NCBI GenBank assembly: GCA_902805495.1
Contig: CADCTH010000614.1
Coordinates: 1 to 12,537 of the forward strand
DNA length: 12,537 nucleotides
Source of the DNA: an uncultured Actinomycetospora sp.
GTDB taxonomy: Bacteria > Actinomycetota > Actinomycetes > Mycobacteriales > Pseudonocardiaceae
Reading direction: 5' to 3'
A program made the translations under genes and the position numbers. How positions within the stretch are numbered: the first letter of the stretch is position 1; each line of letters begins with the position of its first letter. This document shows positions 6,317 through 12,310 of this stretch, one piece after another. Under the pieces are notes generated by a model. The model worked only from the letters and a program-made list of their open reading frames with translations, was not told where the DNA came from and searched no databases.

Positions 6317-6878
6317 CGATGTCGTCCACGTCGGGCAGCAGCGGGGCGATCGGGGGCAGGTCGTCGAGCGAGTCCAGGCCCAGGCGCTCGAGGAACATCT
6401 CGGTGGTGCGGTACAGCGTGCCGCCGCCGACGTCGGTGCCGGCCTCGATGATCAGACCGCGGGCGGCGAGCGTGCGCATTACCCCGTCGACGTTCACCCC
6501 GCGCACGGCGGCGACCCGCGAGCGCGTGACGGGCTGGCGGTAGGCGACGACGGCGAGGGTCTCCAGCGCCGCGCGCGTCAGGCGGGTGCGCTGGCCGTCG
6601 AGGACGAAGCGCTCGACGTACGGGGCGAAGCGGTCGCGGCTGTAGAGCCGCCAGCCCTCCCCCGTCGCGCGCAGCTCCATCCCGCGCCCGCGCTCGGTGT
6701 ACTCGGCGGCCAGGCCCTCGAGCGCCTCCTGCACCCGCGGGATCGGCTGGCCGAGGACGTCGGCGAGCTGGTCGGTCGGCGCGGGGGTGTCGACGACGAG
6801 CAGGACGGCCTCGAGGGCGGCGAGCAGCTCGGCGTCGGAGACCAGCGCCTCCTCGACCTCCTCGAGGGGGTCGGTCAC
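6309..6878 (-). CDS. scpB: Segregation and condensation protein B (kleisin-associated winged-helix protein)
   Basis: The protein is 189 aa. ScpB dimers bind the ScpA kleisin and help the SMC complex organise and separate chromosomes. Two winged-helix domains are seen. The first is at about 13-80 (LLAALEAVLLVVDTP and GWRLYSRDRFAPYV); the second, about 98-165, holds the family signature RAALETLAVVAYRQPVTRSR then VRGVNVDGVMRTLAARGLI. The acidic C-terminal end PDVDDIDE is typical. The GTG start at 6878 overlaps the scpA stop (GTGA), so the two are translationally coupled. The gene is last in the parA-scpA-scpB run, followed after 39 nt by the esterase gene. Confidence 0.96.
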   Translation of the reverse strand: MTDPLEEVEEALVSDAELLAALEAVLLVVDTPAPTDQLADVLGQPIPRVQEALEGLAAEYTERGRGMELRATGEGWRLYSRDRFAPYVERFVLDGQRTRLTRAALETLAVVAYRQPVTRSRVAAVRGVNVDGVMRTLAARGLIIEAGTDVGGGTLYRTTEMFLERLGLDSLDDLPPIAPLLPDVDDIDE

Positions 6879-7705
6879 GCGTCCTCCTCGTCCACCTCGT
6901 CCACCAGTCCGGCGCTGCCCGCGTCACCACCCGGCGCCCAGCGCACCCGCAGCTCGGCGAACGCCTCGGGCTGGTCGAGCGCGACGTCGCGGGCGCGGTA
7001 CATCTCCAGCACCGCGAGGAAGCGTCCCACGACCTCGATGCCGTGCTCGCAGTCGGCGACCAGCTCGGCGAACGTGGCCACGCCCTGCTCGCGCAGGCGG
7101 CCCGAGAGGATCGCGACCTGCTCGGGCACCGACACCGTCGAGGCGTGGAGGTGGTCGAGGCCCACCGTCGGCGGCGGCTTCGGCCGGAAGACGGCCGCGG
7201 CCAGCTCCGCGAACCCGGCGGCGTCCACCCCGAGCTGCACCGGCGGCAGGAGCTCGGCGAAGCGCGGCTCCAGCGTGACCGCCCGCGGATAGCGCAGGCG
7301 CGCCGAGGCCTCGAGCTCGCGGAACAGCGCCGCGACCTGCTGGAAGGCGCGGTACTGCAGCAGCCGCGCGAACAGCACGTCGCGCGCCTCGAGCAGCGCG
7401 AGGTCCTCCTCGTCCTCCACCTCGGCCTGCGGCAGCAGCCGCGCCGCCTTGAGGTCGAGCAGCGTCGCGGCGACGACGAGGAAGCCGGTGGTCTCCTCGA
7501 GGTCGGCGTCGTCGCCCAGGGCCGCGGTGTAGGCGATGAAGTCGTCGGTCACGCGGGAGAGCGCGACCTCGGTGACGTCGAGCTGGTGGCGGCTGATGAG
7601 GCCGAGCAGCAGGTCGAACGGGCCGGTGAAGTTGTGCAGGCTGACCTGGAACCGGACCCGGTCGGGGGCCGGGGGTGCCTGCGGTGCCTCGGGCGCGAGC
7701 GTCAC
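6875..7705 (-). CDS. scpA: Segregation and condensation protein A (bacterial kleisin)
   Basis: The protein is 276 aa, starting at the GTG at 7705, which overlaps the parA stop by the GTGA arrangement. ScpA bridges SMC heads. The N-terminal kleisin segment reads VRFQVSLHNFTGPFDLLLGL (about 17-36), then ISRHQLDVTEVALSRVTDDF and FLVVAATLLDLKAARLLPQ (about 75-93). An acidic linker follows (EVEDEEDLALLEARD). The C-terminal winged-helix region (about 195-250) includes VATFAELVADCEHGIEVVGRFLAVLEMYR. The frame is open far upstream, but that part is a shadow of parA. The order parA-scpA-scpB is standard in actinobacteria. The C-terminal tail after RVRWAPGG is a short acidic extension. Confidence 0.96.
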   Translation of the reverse strand: MTLAPEAPQAPPAPDRVRFQVSLHNFTGPFDLLLGLISRHQLDVTEVALSRVTDDFIAYTAALGDDADLEETTGFLVVAATLLDLKAARLLPQAEVEDEEDLALLEARDVLFARLLQYRAFQQVAALFRELEASARLRYPRAVTLEPRFAELLPPVQLGVDAAGFAELAAAVFRPKPPPTVGLDHLHASTVSVPEQVAILSGRLREQGVATFAELVADCEHGIEVVGRFLAVLEMYRARDVALDQPEAFAELRVRWAPGGDAGSAGLVDEVDEEDA

Positions 7706-8601
7706 CGGGCGATGACCTCGCGGGCCAGGGCCCGGTAGGCCTCGGCGCCGGTGGACTTCGACGCCCACCGGGTGATCGGCTCGCCGACGACGGTGGTCTC
7801 GGGGAAACGGACGGTCCGGTTGATCACCGCGTCGAAGACGAGCTCGCCGAACGCCTCGACGACGCGGGTCATCACCTCGCGGGTGTGCAGCGTGCGCGGG
7901 TCGTACATGGTGGCCAGGATGCCGGTGATCTCCAGCTTGGGGTTCAGCCGGTCCTGCACCTTCTCGATCGTGTCCATGAGCAGCGCGACGCCGCGCAGGC
8001 TGAAGAACTCGCACTCGAGCGGGATCAGCACGCCGTCCGCGCACGCCAGCGCGTTGACGGTCAGCAGGCCGAGCGAGGGCTGGCAGTCGACGAGCACGTA
8101 GTCGTAGCGGTCGAGCACCGGGTTGATCGTGCGCCCGAGGGTCTGCTCGCGGCCCACCTCGGTGACCAGCTGGACCTCGGCGGCCGACAGGTCGATGTTC
8201 GAGGGCAGCAGGTCCATGCCCTCGACGGTGGTCGGGCGGATGACGTCGTCGATCCCGACGTTCCGCTCCATGATCAGGTTGTAGATCGTGGTGTCGAGCT
8301 GGTGCGGCTGCACGCCCAGCCCGACCGACAGCGCGCCCTGCGGGTCGAAGTCGACCAGCAGCACGCGGCGGCCGTACTCGGCGAGCGCGGCGCCGAGGTT
8401 GATCGTCGACGTGGTCTTGCCGACCCCGCCTTTCTGGTTGCACATCGCCAGGACCGTGGCGGGGCCGTGCCCGTCGAGCGGGCCGGGCACCGGGACGTGG
8501 CGCTTCGGGCGTCCCGGGGGGACCGTGCCGTGGTCTTCGGCGGCGCTGCCCGGCTCGGGGGTGTCGGTGGCGGACCAGAGGACCGGCCGGGGGTTCGACA
8601 T
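7702..8601 (-). CDS. parA: ParA/Soj-type ATPase of the xerD-scpAB locus
   Basis: The protein is 299 aa. It has a deviant Walker A motif KGGVGKTT (57-64) with signature Lys57 and catalytic Lys62, the A' motif LLVDFDPQG (81-89) and Walker B YVLVDCQPSLG (168-178). Conserved ECEFFSLRG and VINRTVRFPE follow. Such ATPases position DNA or protein cargo by ATP-dependent DNA binding. This is the scpAB-linked paralogue (Rv1708-like by synteny), not the oriC parAB copy, and no parB lies beside it. The first about 47 residues are a Pro/Gly-rich extension ahead of the ATPase fold. The ATG at 8601 follows GGGAGGGG at 6 nt. It is the first gene of the parA-scpA-scpB run and divergent from the MFS gene across 250 bp. 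Confidence 0.95.
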   Translation of the reverse strand: MSNPRPVLWSATDTPEPGSAAEDHGTVPPGRPKRHVPVPGPLDGHGPATVLAMCNQKGGVGKTTSTINLGAALAEYGRRVLLVDFDPQGALSVGLGVQPHQLDTTIYNLIMERNVGIDDVIRPTTVEGMDLLPSNIDLSAAEVQLVTEVGREQTLGRTINPVLDRYDYVLVDCQPSLGLLTVNALACADGVLIPLECEFFSLRGVALLMDTIEKVQDRLNPKLEITGILATMYDPRTLHTREVMTRVVEAFGELVFDAVINRTVRFPETTVVGEPITRWASKSTGAEAYRALAREVIAR

Positions 8602-8851
8602 CGCGGTCCCCTCCCTCGCGTGCCCGGTGCTCGTACTCGTGCGATCAGCCTAGGAGGCGTGCGACGCGTGTCGGCGCGCGACTCGCCGGGCCGGACGTCG
8701 GTGAGCTGTGCAGCGTCGGGCGTCGTCACCGAGCGCGAGCAGGATCCTCCCGATCCGTCACGTTCTTCCGGTCAGCGGGAGGCGACGGTGACGTCTCCGC
8801 GTGACCACTCGCATACTGCCCGCTTCCGTCGACCCCACGAGGACGTGTGCG
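8602..8851. promoter_or_regulatory. Divergent parA / MFS intergenic region
   Basis: These 250 bp hold the starts of both flanking units. For parA, TAGGCT on the minus strand (8647-8652) is a possible -10 box but no good -35 is seen. TCGGTGA (8698-8704) and TCACCGA (8726-8732) form a perfect 7-bp inverted repeat across 21 bp, a possible operator of unknown meaning. The MFS promoter candidate is listed separately. I see no small gene or RNA here. Confidence 0.4.
8788..8817 (+). promoter_or_regulatory. Candidate sigma-A type promoter of the MFS transporter
   Basis: GTGACG (8788-8793), an 18-nt spacer and CATACT (8812-8817) each match four of six consensus bases. A start near 8824 would give a leader of about 28 nt with GAGGA (8839-8843) 8 nt before the ATG at 8852. 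The prediction is based on motif match only. Confidence 0.33.
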
Positions 8852-10096
8852 ATGACGACCAGCCCGAGCTCCGTGACCTCCGGCCGCGCCGCGGGCGCCG
8901 GCTGGGTCCGCCCGCTGTGCTGGGCGGCCGTGGCCCTGGAGGGCTTCGACCTCGTGGTCCTCGGCGTCGTGCTGGCGGTGCTGCTGCGCGACCCGGCCTG
9001 GGACCTCGACCCCGCCGGCGCCTCCGTGGTGGTCACCGTCGGCCTGCTGGGCGTCATGGTCGGCGCACTGGCCGTCGGTCCCGTCGCCGACGTCATCGGC
9101 CGCCGGGCGACGATGCTCGCGACCGTCACGGCCTTCTCGGTGCTGACGCTGGCCTGCGCCTTCGCCCCGAACCCCGAAGTGCTCGGGGTGCTGCGCTTCC
9201 TCGCGGGCCTCGGGCTCGGCGGGGTGCTGCCCGTCGCGCTCGCGCTCGTCGCCGAGTACGCGCCGCCGGGGCGCGGCAGCAGCTCGACCACGATCCTCAT
9301 GACCGGCTACCACGTCGGCGCGGTGGCGACGGCCCTGCTCGGCATCCTGCTCATCAGCCCGTTCGGGTGGCCGGCGATGTTCGTGGCCGGCGCGCTCCCG
9401 GCGGTGATCCTGCTGCCGCTGCTGTGGGCGCGGCTGCCGGAGTCGGCGGAGTTCCTGGAGCGGCGCGGGCGCGACTCGAGCTGGCGCAGCGAACGCCGCG
9501 CGCGGCCCAACCCCCTCAAGACCTTGTTCCGCGACGGCCTCGCCCGCCCGACGATCGCCTTCTGGATCGCGTCGTTCATGGGCCTGCTGCTGGTCTACGG
9601 CCTCAACACCTGGCTCCCGGAGATCATGCGCTCGGCCGGCTACGAGCTCGGGGCGGCGCTCGCGCTGCTGCTCGTGCTCAACGTCGGGGCCATCCTCGGC
9701 CTGCTGCTCGCCGGCACCGTCGCCAACCGCATCGGCGTGCGCCCGGCGACGATCGCCTGGTTCGCGGCCGCGACGCTCTTCCTGGCGCTGCTCTCGATCC
9801 GCCTACCCGGGATCGGGGTGTACGTCAGCGTCCTGCTCGCGGGGATCTTCGTGTTCTCCGCGCAGGTGCTGGTGTACGCCTACGTCTCGCAGCTCTACCC
9901 CGCCGAGGGTCGGGGCACGGCGCTGGGCACGGCCAGCGGCGTCGGGCGCCTGGGCGCCATCACCGGCCCGATCGTCGGCGGCGCCCTGCTCCAGGCCGGG
10001 ATCGCCTACCCCTGGGGCTTCTACGTCTTCGCCGTCGTCGCCGCCCTGGGCGCCGTCGCCGTCGCGATCGTGGGCCGGGCGCCCGCTCCCATGTGA
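8852..10096 (+). CDS. MFS transporter, aromatic acid:H+ symporter (AAHS) type
   Basis: The protein is 414 aa with twelve predicted membrane helices. Helix 1 carries the AAHS-like ALEGFDLVVLGVVL (28-41), with the conserved acidic residue that in PcaK/BenK-type carriers is needed for transport. The loop 2-3 MFS motif is GPVADVIGRR (76-85), and YGLNTWLPEIM (249-259) plus LYPAEGRGTALGTASGVGRL (348-367) are typical of the group. It is expected to import an aromatic or related organic acid with protons; the substrate is not determinable. An in-frame GTG at 8801 would add 17 residues but lacks a ribosome-binding site and would lie upstream of the predicted promoter's -10 box; the ATG at 8852 has GAGGA at 8 nt. 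It converges with tetR, and its stop codon lies inside the 10093-10132 palindrome. No aromatic catabolic enzyme adjoins it. Confidence 0.9.
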   Translation: MTTSPSSVTSGRAAGAGWVRPLCWAAVALEGFDLVVLGVVLAVLLRDPAWDLDPAGASVVVTVGLLGVMVGALAVGPVADVIGRRATMLATVTAFSVLTLACAFAPNPEVLGVLRFLAGLGLGGVLPVALALVAEYAPPGRGSSSTTILMTGYHVGAVATALLGILLISPFGWPAMFVAGALPAVILLPLLWARLPESAEFLERRGRDSSWRSERRARPNPLKTLFRDGLARPTIAFWIASFMGLLLVYGLNTWLPEIMRSAGYELGAALALLLVLNVGAILGLLLAGTVANRIGVRPATIAWFAAATLFLALLSIRLPGIGVYVSVLLAGIFVFSAQVLVYAYVSQLYPAEGRGTALGTASGVGRLGAITGPIVGGALLQAGIAYPWGFYVFAVVAALGAVAVAIVGRAPAPM

Positions 10097-10132
10097 GTGA
10101 AATTGTGGGCTATAACCCACAATTTCACGCAC
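10093..10132. terminator. 40-bp TATA-centred palindrome between MFS and tetR (element 1)
   Basis: GTGAAATTGTGGG (10097-10109) and CCCACAATTTCAC (10116-10128) form a perfect 13-bp stem around C-TATA-A. Beyond a single A/G mismatch the stem resumes as GTG/CAC, giving 18 of 20 pairs over 40 bp. It contains the stop codons of both convergent genes (MFS TGA 10094-10096; tetR TGA on the minus strand 10125-10127). It is conspicuously A/T-richer than its surroundings. Being symmetrical, it can form the same hairpin in either transcript, so a bidirectional terminator without a U-tract is the simplest role. It has a sister element at 12271-12310. Confidence 0.85.
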
Positions 10133-10715
10133 GAAGGAAGCGCACCACCGTCGTCGCGATCTGGTCGGCGACCTCGTCGGGCGGGTGCAGGGGCAGCACG
10201 ACGTGGCTGATCGTCAGCCGCGCCGCGATCTCGGCGGCCGCGGTGGCGGTGGCCGCGTCGAGCTCCGGGCGCCGCCGCGCCACGAACGCCGCCGCCCGGT
10301 CGCGGGCGGCGACCACCAGCGGCTCCGCCTCGGTGGTCAGCAGGGGCAGCAGGTCCTCGGCGCCCTGCCCGGTGAGCAGCACCCGCAGGAGCGGGTCGCT
10401 GGCGACGGTGTCCAGGGTCGTGCGCACGGCCCCGCTCCACGCCAGGTACAGGTCGTCCTCGCCCTCGAGCGCCGCGTCGAGCCCGGCCAGGAACTCCTCG
10501 GTCCGCCGCAGCACCAGCGCCGCGGCCAGCCCCTGCTTGCTCGTGAACTCGTTGTAGAGCGTCTGCCGGCTCACGCCGATGCCGTCGGCGACGTCCTGCA
10601 GCCGCCGGCCCCGCCCGCCGCCCGCCACGAGCAGCTCGGCGGCCCGCTCGAGGGCCTCGTCGAGGACGAGGCCGCGGGCGCTGTCGGTGAACGACCGGGG
10701 CGGCGAGGCGGGCAC
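10125..10715 (-). CDS. TetR-family transcriptional regulator
   Basis: The protein is 196 aa from the GTG at 10715, the normal TetR length. The DNA-binding domain reads LVLDEALERAAELL then LQDVADGIGVSRQTLYNEFTS (helix-turn-helix about 39-57). The C-terminal ligand/dimer domain is helical and unconserved, with VRTTLDTVASDPLLRVLLTGQG recalling other actinobacterial TetR proteins. An in-frame GTG at 10805 would add 30 non-family residues and run through the P450 promoter, so it is rejected. No Shine-Dalgarno precedes 10715. A TANNNT box (TACCCT, 10723-10728 minus strand) only 7 nt upstream could give a leaderless transcript, though no -35 is visible. It is divergent from the P450 gene, which it probably represses through the inverted repeat at 10767-10793. 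A TetR gene beside a CYP136-type P450 is also the arrangement I recall for Rv3058c/Rv3059. Confidence 0.88.
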   Translation of the reverse strand: MPASPPRSFTDSARGLVLDEALERAAELLVAGGGRGRRLQDVADGIGVSRQTLYNEFTSKQGLAAALVLRRTEEFLAGLDAALEGEDDLYLAWSGAVRTTLDTVASDPLLRVLLTGQGAEDLLPLLTTEAEPLVVAARDRAAAFVARRRPELDAATATAAAEIAARLTISHVVLPLHPPDEVADQIATTVVRFLRA

Positions 10716-10766
10716 GGCGCCGAGGGTAGCGGAGGCGTGGACGCATGCGCCGCTCACGTCTCCGTC

Positions 10767-10793
10767 GTGGACACGATGGCGATCTGTGTCTAC
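10767..10793. promoter_or_regulatory. Candidate TetR operator overlapping the P450 promoter
   Basis: GTGGACAC (10767-10774) and GTGTCTAC (10786-10793) are inverted repeats matching at seven of eight positions across an 11-bp spacer. This 27-bp span is of a size typical for TetR-family operators. It covers the -35 box and reaches into the -10 box of the P450 promoter, where a bound repressor would block polymerase. Confidence 0.5.
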
Positions 10794-10796
10794 CGT
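10768..10796 (+). promoter_or_regulatory. Candidate sigma-A promoter of the P450 gene
   Basis: TGGACA (10768-10773; five of six consensus bases), a 17-nt spacer and TACCGT (10791-10796; TANNNT type). The predicted start is near 10803, about 20 nt ahead of the GTG at 10823, which leaves room for the GGAGG at 10813-10817. Confidence 0.5.
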
Positions 10797-10822
10797 CCGG
10801 AGCACCGACTCCGGAGGTGGCC

Positions 10823-12274
10823 GTGTCCGCTGTCCGCACCGTGACGGGCGAGCGCCTGTCGTCCGTGGTGCTCACGCCCATGCCGCGCGACGTGGACCGC
10901 CGGCTCCTCGAGCGGACGCGCCCGCGACGGGTGCAGCCGCTGGCCGAGCCGCCCGCGGGCAGCGGGCTGCTGCCGGTGCCGGGCGACGCGGGGCCGCCGG
11001 TGCTGGGGCACACGCTGTCCTACATCCGCTACGGCCACGCCTTCACCCGCGCCCGGCACGCGGCGCTCGGGCCGGTGTCGTGGTGCGGGTTCGTGGGCGA
11101 GCACGTGGTGATCGCCGCCGGCCCCGACGCCACGCACGCGGTGCTCACGAATCCCGAGAAGGCCTACTCCCAGGACGGCTGGCGCTTCCTCGTCGACGAC
11201 TTCTTCCACCGCGGGCTGATGTTGCTCGACGGCGACGACCACCGCGTGCACCGCCGGGTCATGCAGGAGGCGTTCACCGCCGACCGGGTGCGCGGCTACG
11301 TCGACCGCACCGTCCCCGTGCTGCGCGAGACGATCCCGGCGTGGCCGACCGGTCGGCAGGTGCGCATCTACCCGATGCTCAAGCGGCTGACCCTCGACGT
11401 CGCCACCCGCGTGTTCATGGACGGACGCTCCGGGCCGGAGGCCGAGGAGGTCAACGACGCGTTCATGGCGTGCGTGCAGGCGGCCAGCGCCATCGTCCGG
11501 CGCGACCTGCCCGGCACCCGCTACCGCGCGGGGCTGCGGGGCCGCGCGCTGCTCGAGCGCTACTTCACCGCGGCGCTGCCGGCGAAGCGGGCGGGCGACG
11601 GCGACGACCTGTTCTCCGCGCTCTGCCGGGCCCGCACACCCGAGGGCGAGGCGTTCAGCGACGCCGACGTCGTCAACCACATGATCTTCCTGATGATGGC
11701 CGCGCACGACACCTCGACGATCACCAGTGCGGCCGCCGCCCACTTCCTCGCCGCGAACCCGGAGTGGCAGGAGCGCGCCCGGTCCGAGTCGCTGGCGCTG
11801 GGCGACGCCCCGCCGGGCGCGGCGGCGCTGCAGTCGCTGCGCACGTTGGACCTGGTGATGAAGGAGTCGCTGCGCCTCGCCGCGCCCGTGCCCGTCGTGA
11901 TGCGCCGGACGGTCCGCGACACCGCGCTCCTGGGTCACCACCTGCCCGCGGGGCAGCTCGTCATGGTCGCGGGCGCGGTGAACCACCACGACCCGGCGAT
12001 CTGGTCCGACCCCGACGTCTTCGACCCCGAGCGCTTCGCCGAGCACCGCCGCGAGGACAAGGCCCACCGCGACGCGTGGATCCCCTTCGGAGGCGGGGTG
12101 CACAAGTGCCTGGGCATGCTGTTCGGGTCGCTGGAGGTGACGGCGATCCTCCACGAGCTGCTGCGCCACCACCGCATCACCGTCGCGCCCGGCTACCGGC
12201 CGCGCTGGGACAACACCTCGCTGCCCGTCCCCGCCGACGGGCTCCCCCTGCGCCTCGAGCCCCTGCGCACGTGA
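10823..12274 (+). CDS. Cytochrome P450, CYP136-like
   Basis: The protein is 483 aa, a heme monooxygenase. Motifs: proline-rich entry LAEPPAGSGLLPVPGDAG (about 41-57), C-helix region HRGLMLLDGDDHRVHRRVMQ (about 129-148), I-helix oxygen-binding AAHDT (293-297), K-helix ExxR E348/R351 in KESLR, DPERF (401-405) and the heme loop FGGGVHKCLG (422-431) with axial Cys429. Segments such as YSQDGW, FFHRGLMLLD, VNHMIFLMMAAHDTST and AFxPFGGGVHKC-like FGGGVHKC closely recall mycobacterial CYP136 (Rv3059) from memory; a family assignment needs alignment. The substrate is unknown. No ferredoxin or reductase gene is adjacent, so electrons must come from elsewhere. The start is the GTG at 10823, with GGAGG 5 nt upstream; another GTG at 10817 is possible but overlaps that site. 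The C-terminus ends in the 12271-12310 palindrome, which supplies the stop codon. Confidence 0.93.
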   Translation: MSAVRTVTGERLSSVVLTPMPRDVDRRLLERTRPRRVQPLAEPPAGSGLLPVPGDAGPPVLGHTLSYIRYGHAFTRARHAALGPVSWCGFVGEHVVIAAGPDATHAVLTNPEKAYSQDGWRFLVDDFFHRGLMLLDGDDHRVHRRVMQEAFTADRVRGYVDRTVPVLRETIPAWPTGRQVRIYPMLKRLTLDVATRVFMDGRSGPEAEEVNDAFMACVQAASAIVRRDLPGTRYRAGLRGRALLERYFTAALPAKRAGDGDDLFSALCRARTPEGEAFSDADVVNHMIFLMMAAHDTSTITSAAAAHFLAANPEWQERARSESLALGDAPPGAAALQSLRTLDLVMKESLRLAAPVPVVMRRTVRDTALLGHHLPAGQLVMVAGAVNHHDPAIWSDPDVFDPERFAEHRREDKAHRDAWIPFGGGVHKCLGMLFGSLEVTAILHELLRHHRITVAPGYRPRWDNTSLPVPADGLPLRLEPLRT

Positions 12275-12310
12275 GCGATCTTTGGGCCTATAGGCCCAAA
12301 GATCACTCAC
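12271..12310. terminator. 40-bp TATA-centred palindrome between P450 and xerD (element 2)
   Basis: GATCTTTGGGCCTA (12277-12290) is followed immediately by its exact reverse complement (12291-12304), a perfect 28-bp palindrome with TATA at the centre. One C/A mismatch further out, GTGAG (12271-12275) pairs with CTCAC (12306-12310), giving 19 of 20 pairs over 40 bp. The P450 stop (TGA, 12272-12274) and the xerD stop (TGA on the minus strand, 12307-12309) occupy mirror-image positions at its two ends. It is the same length and plan as element 1, with compensated stem changes. Its probable role is a bidirectional terminator. Confidence 0.88.

Noticed and set aside
8801..8851. Upstream GTG start for the MFS transporter
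   Set aside because: It has no ribosome-binding site, lies upstream of the predicted -10 box, and the ATG at 8852 is well placed after GAGGA.
7675..10557. 960-codon + strand open frame across parA and the MFS gene
   Set aside because: It reads opposite parA and out of frame with the MFS and tetR genes. Composition is that of a shadow frame and no domain is visible.
10716..10805. 30-residue N-terminal extension of the TetR protein
   Set aside because: It would cover the P450 promoter and operator and lies outside the TetR family pattern.
10093..12310. The palindromes as insertion-sequence ends or attachment sites
   Set aside because: There is no transposase or integrase inside, no target-site duplication is seen, and each palindrome is complete in itself instead of forming one end of an inverted pair. 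XerD is the core housekeeping recombinase, not an element integrase.
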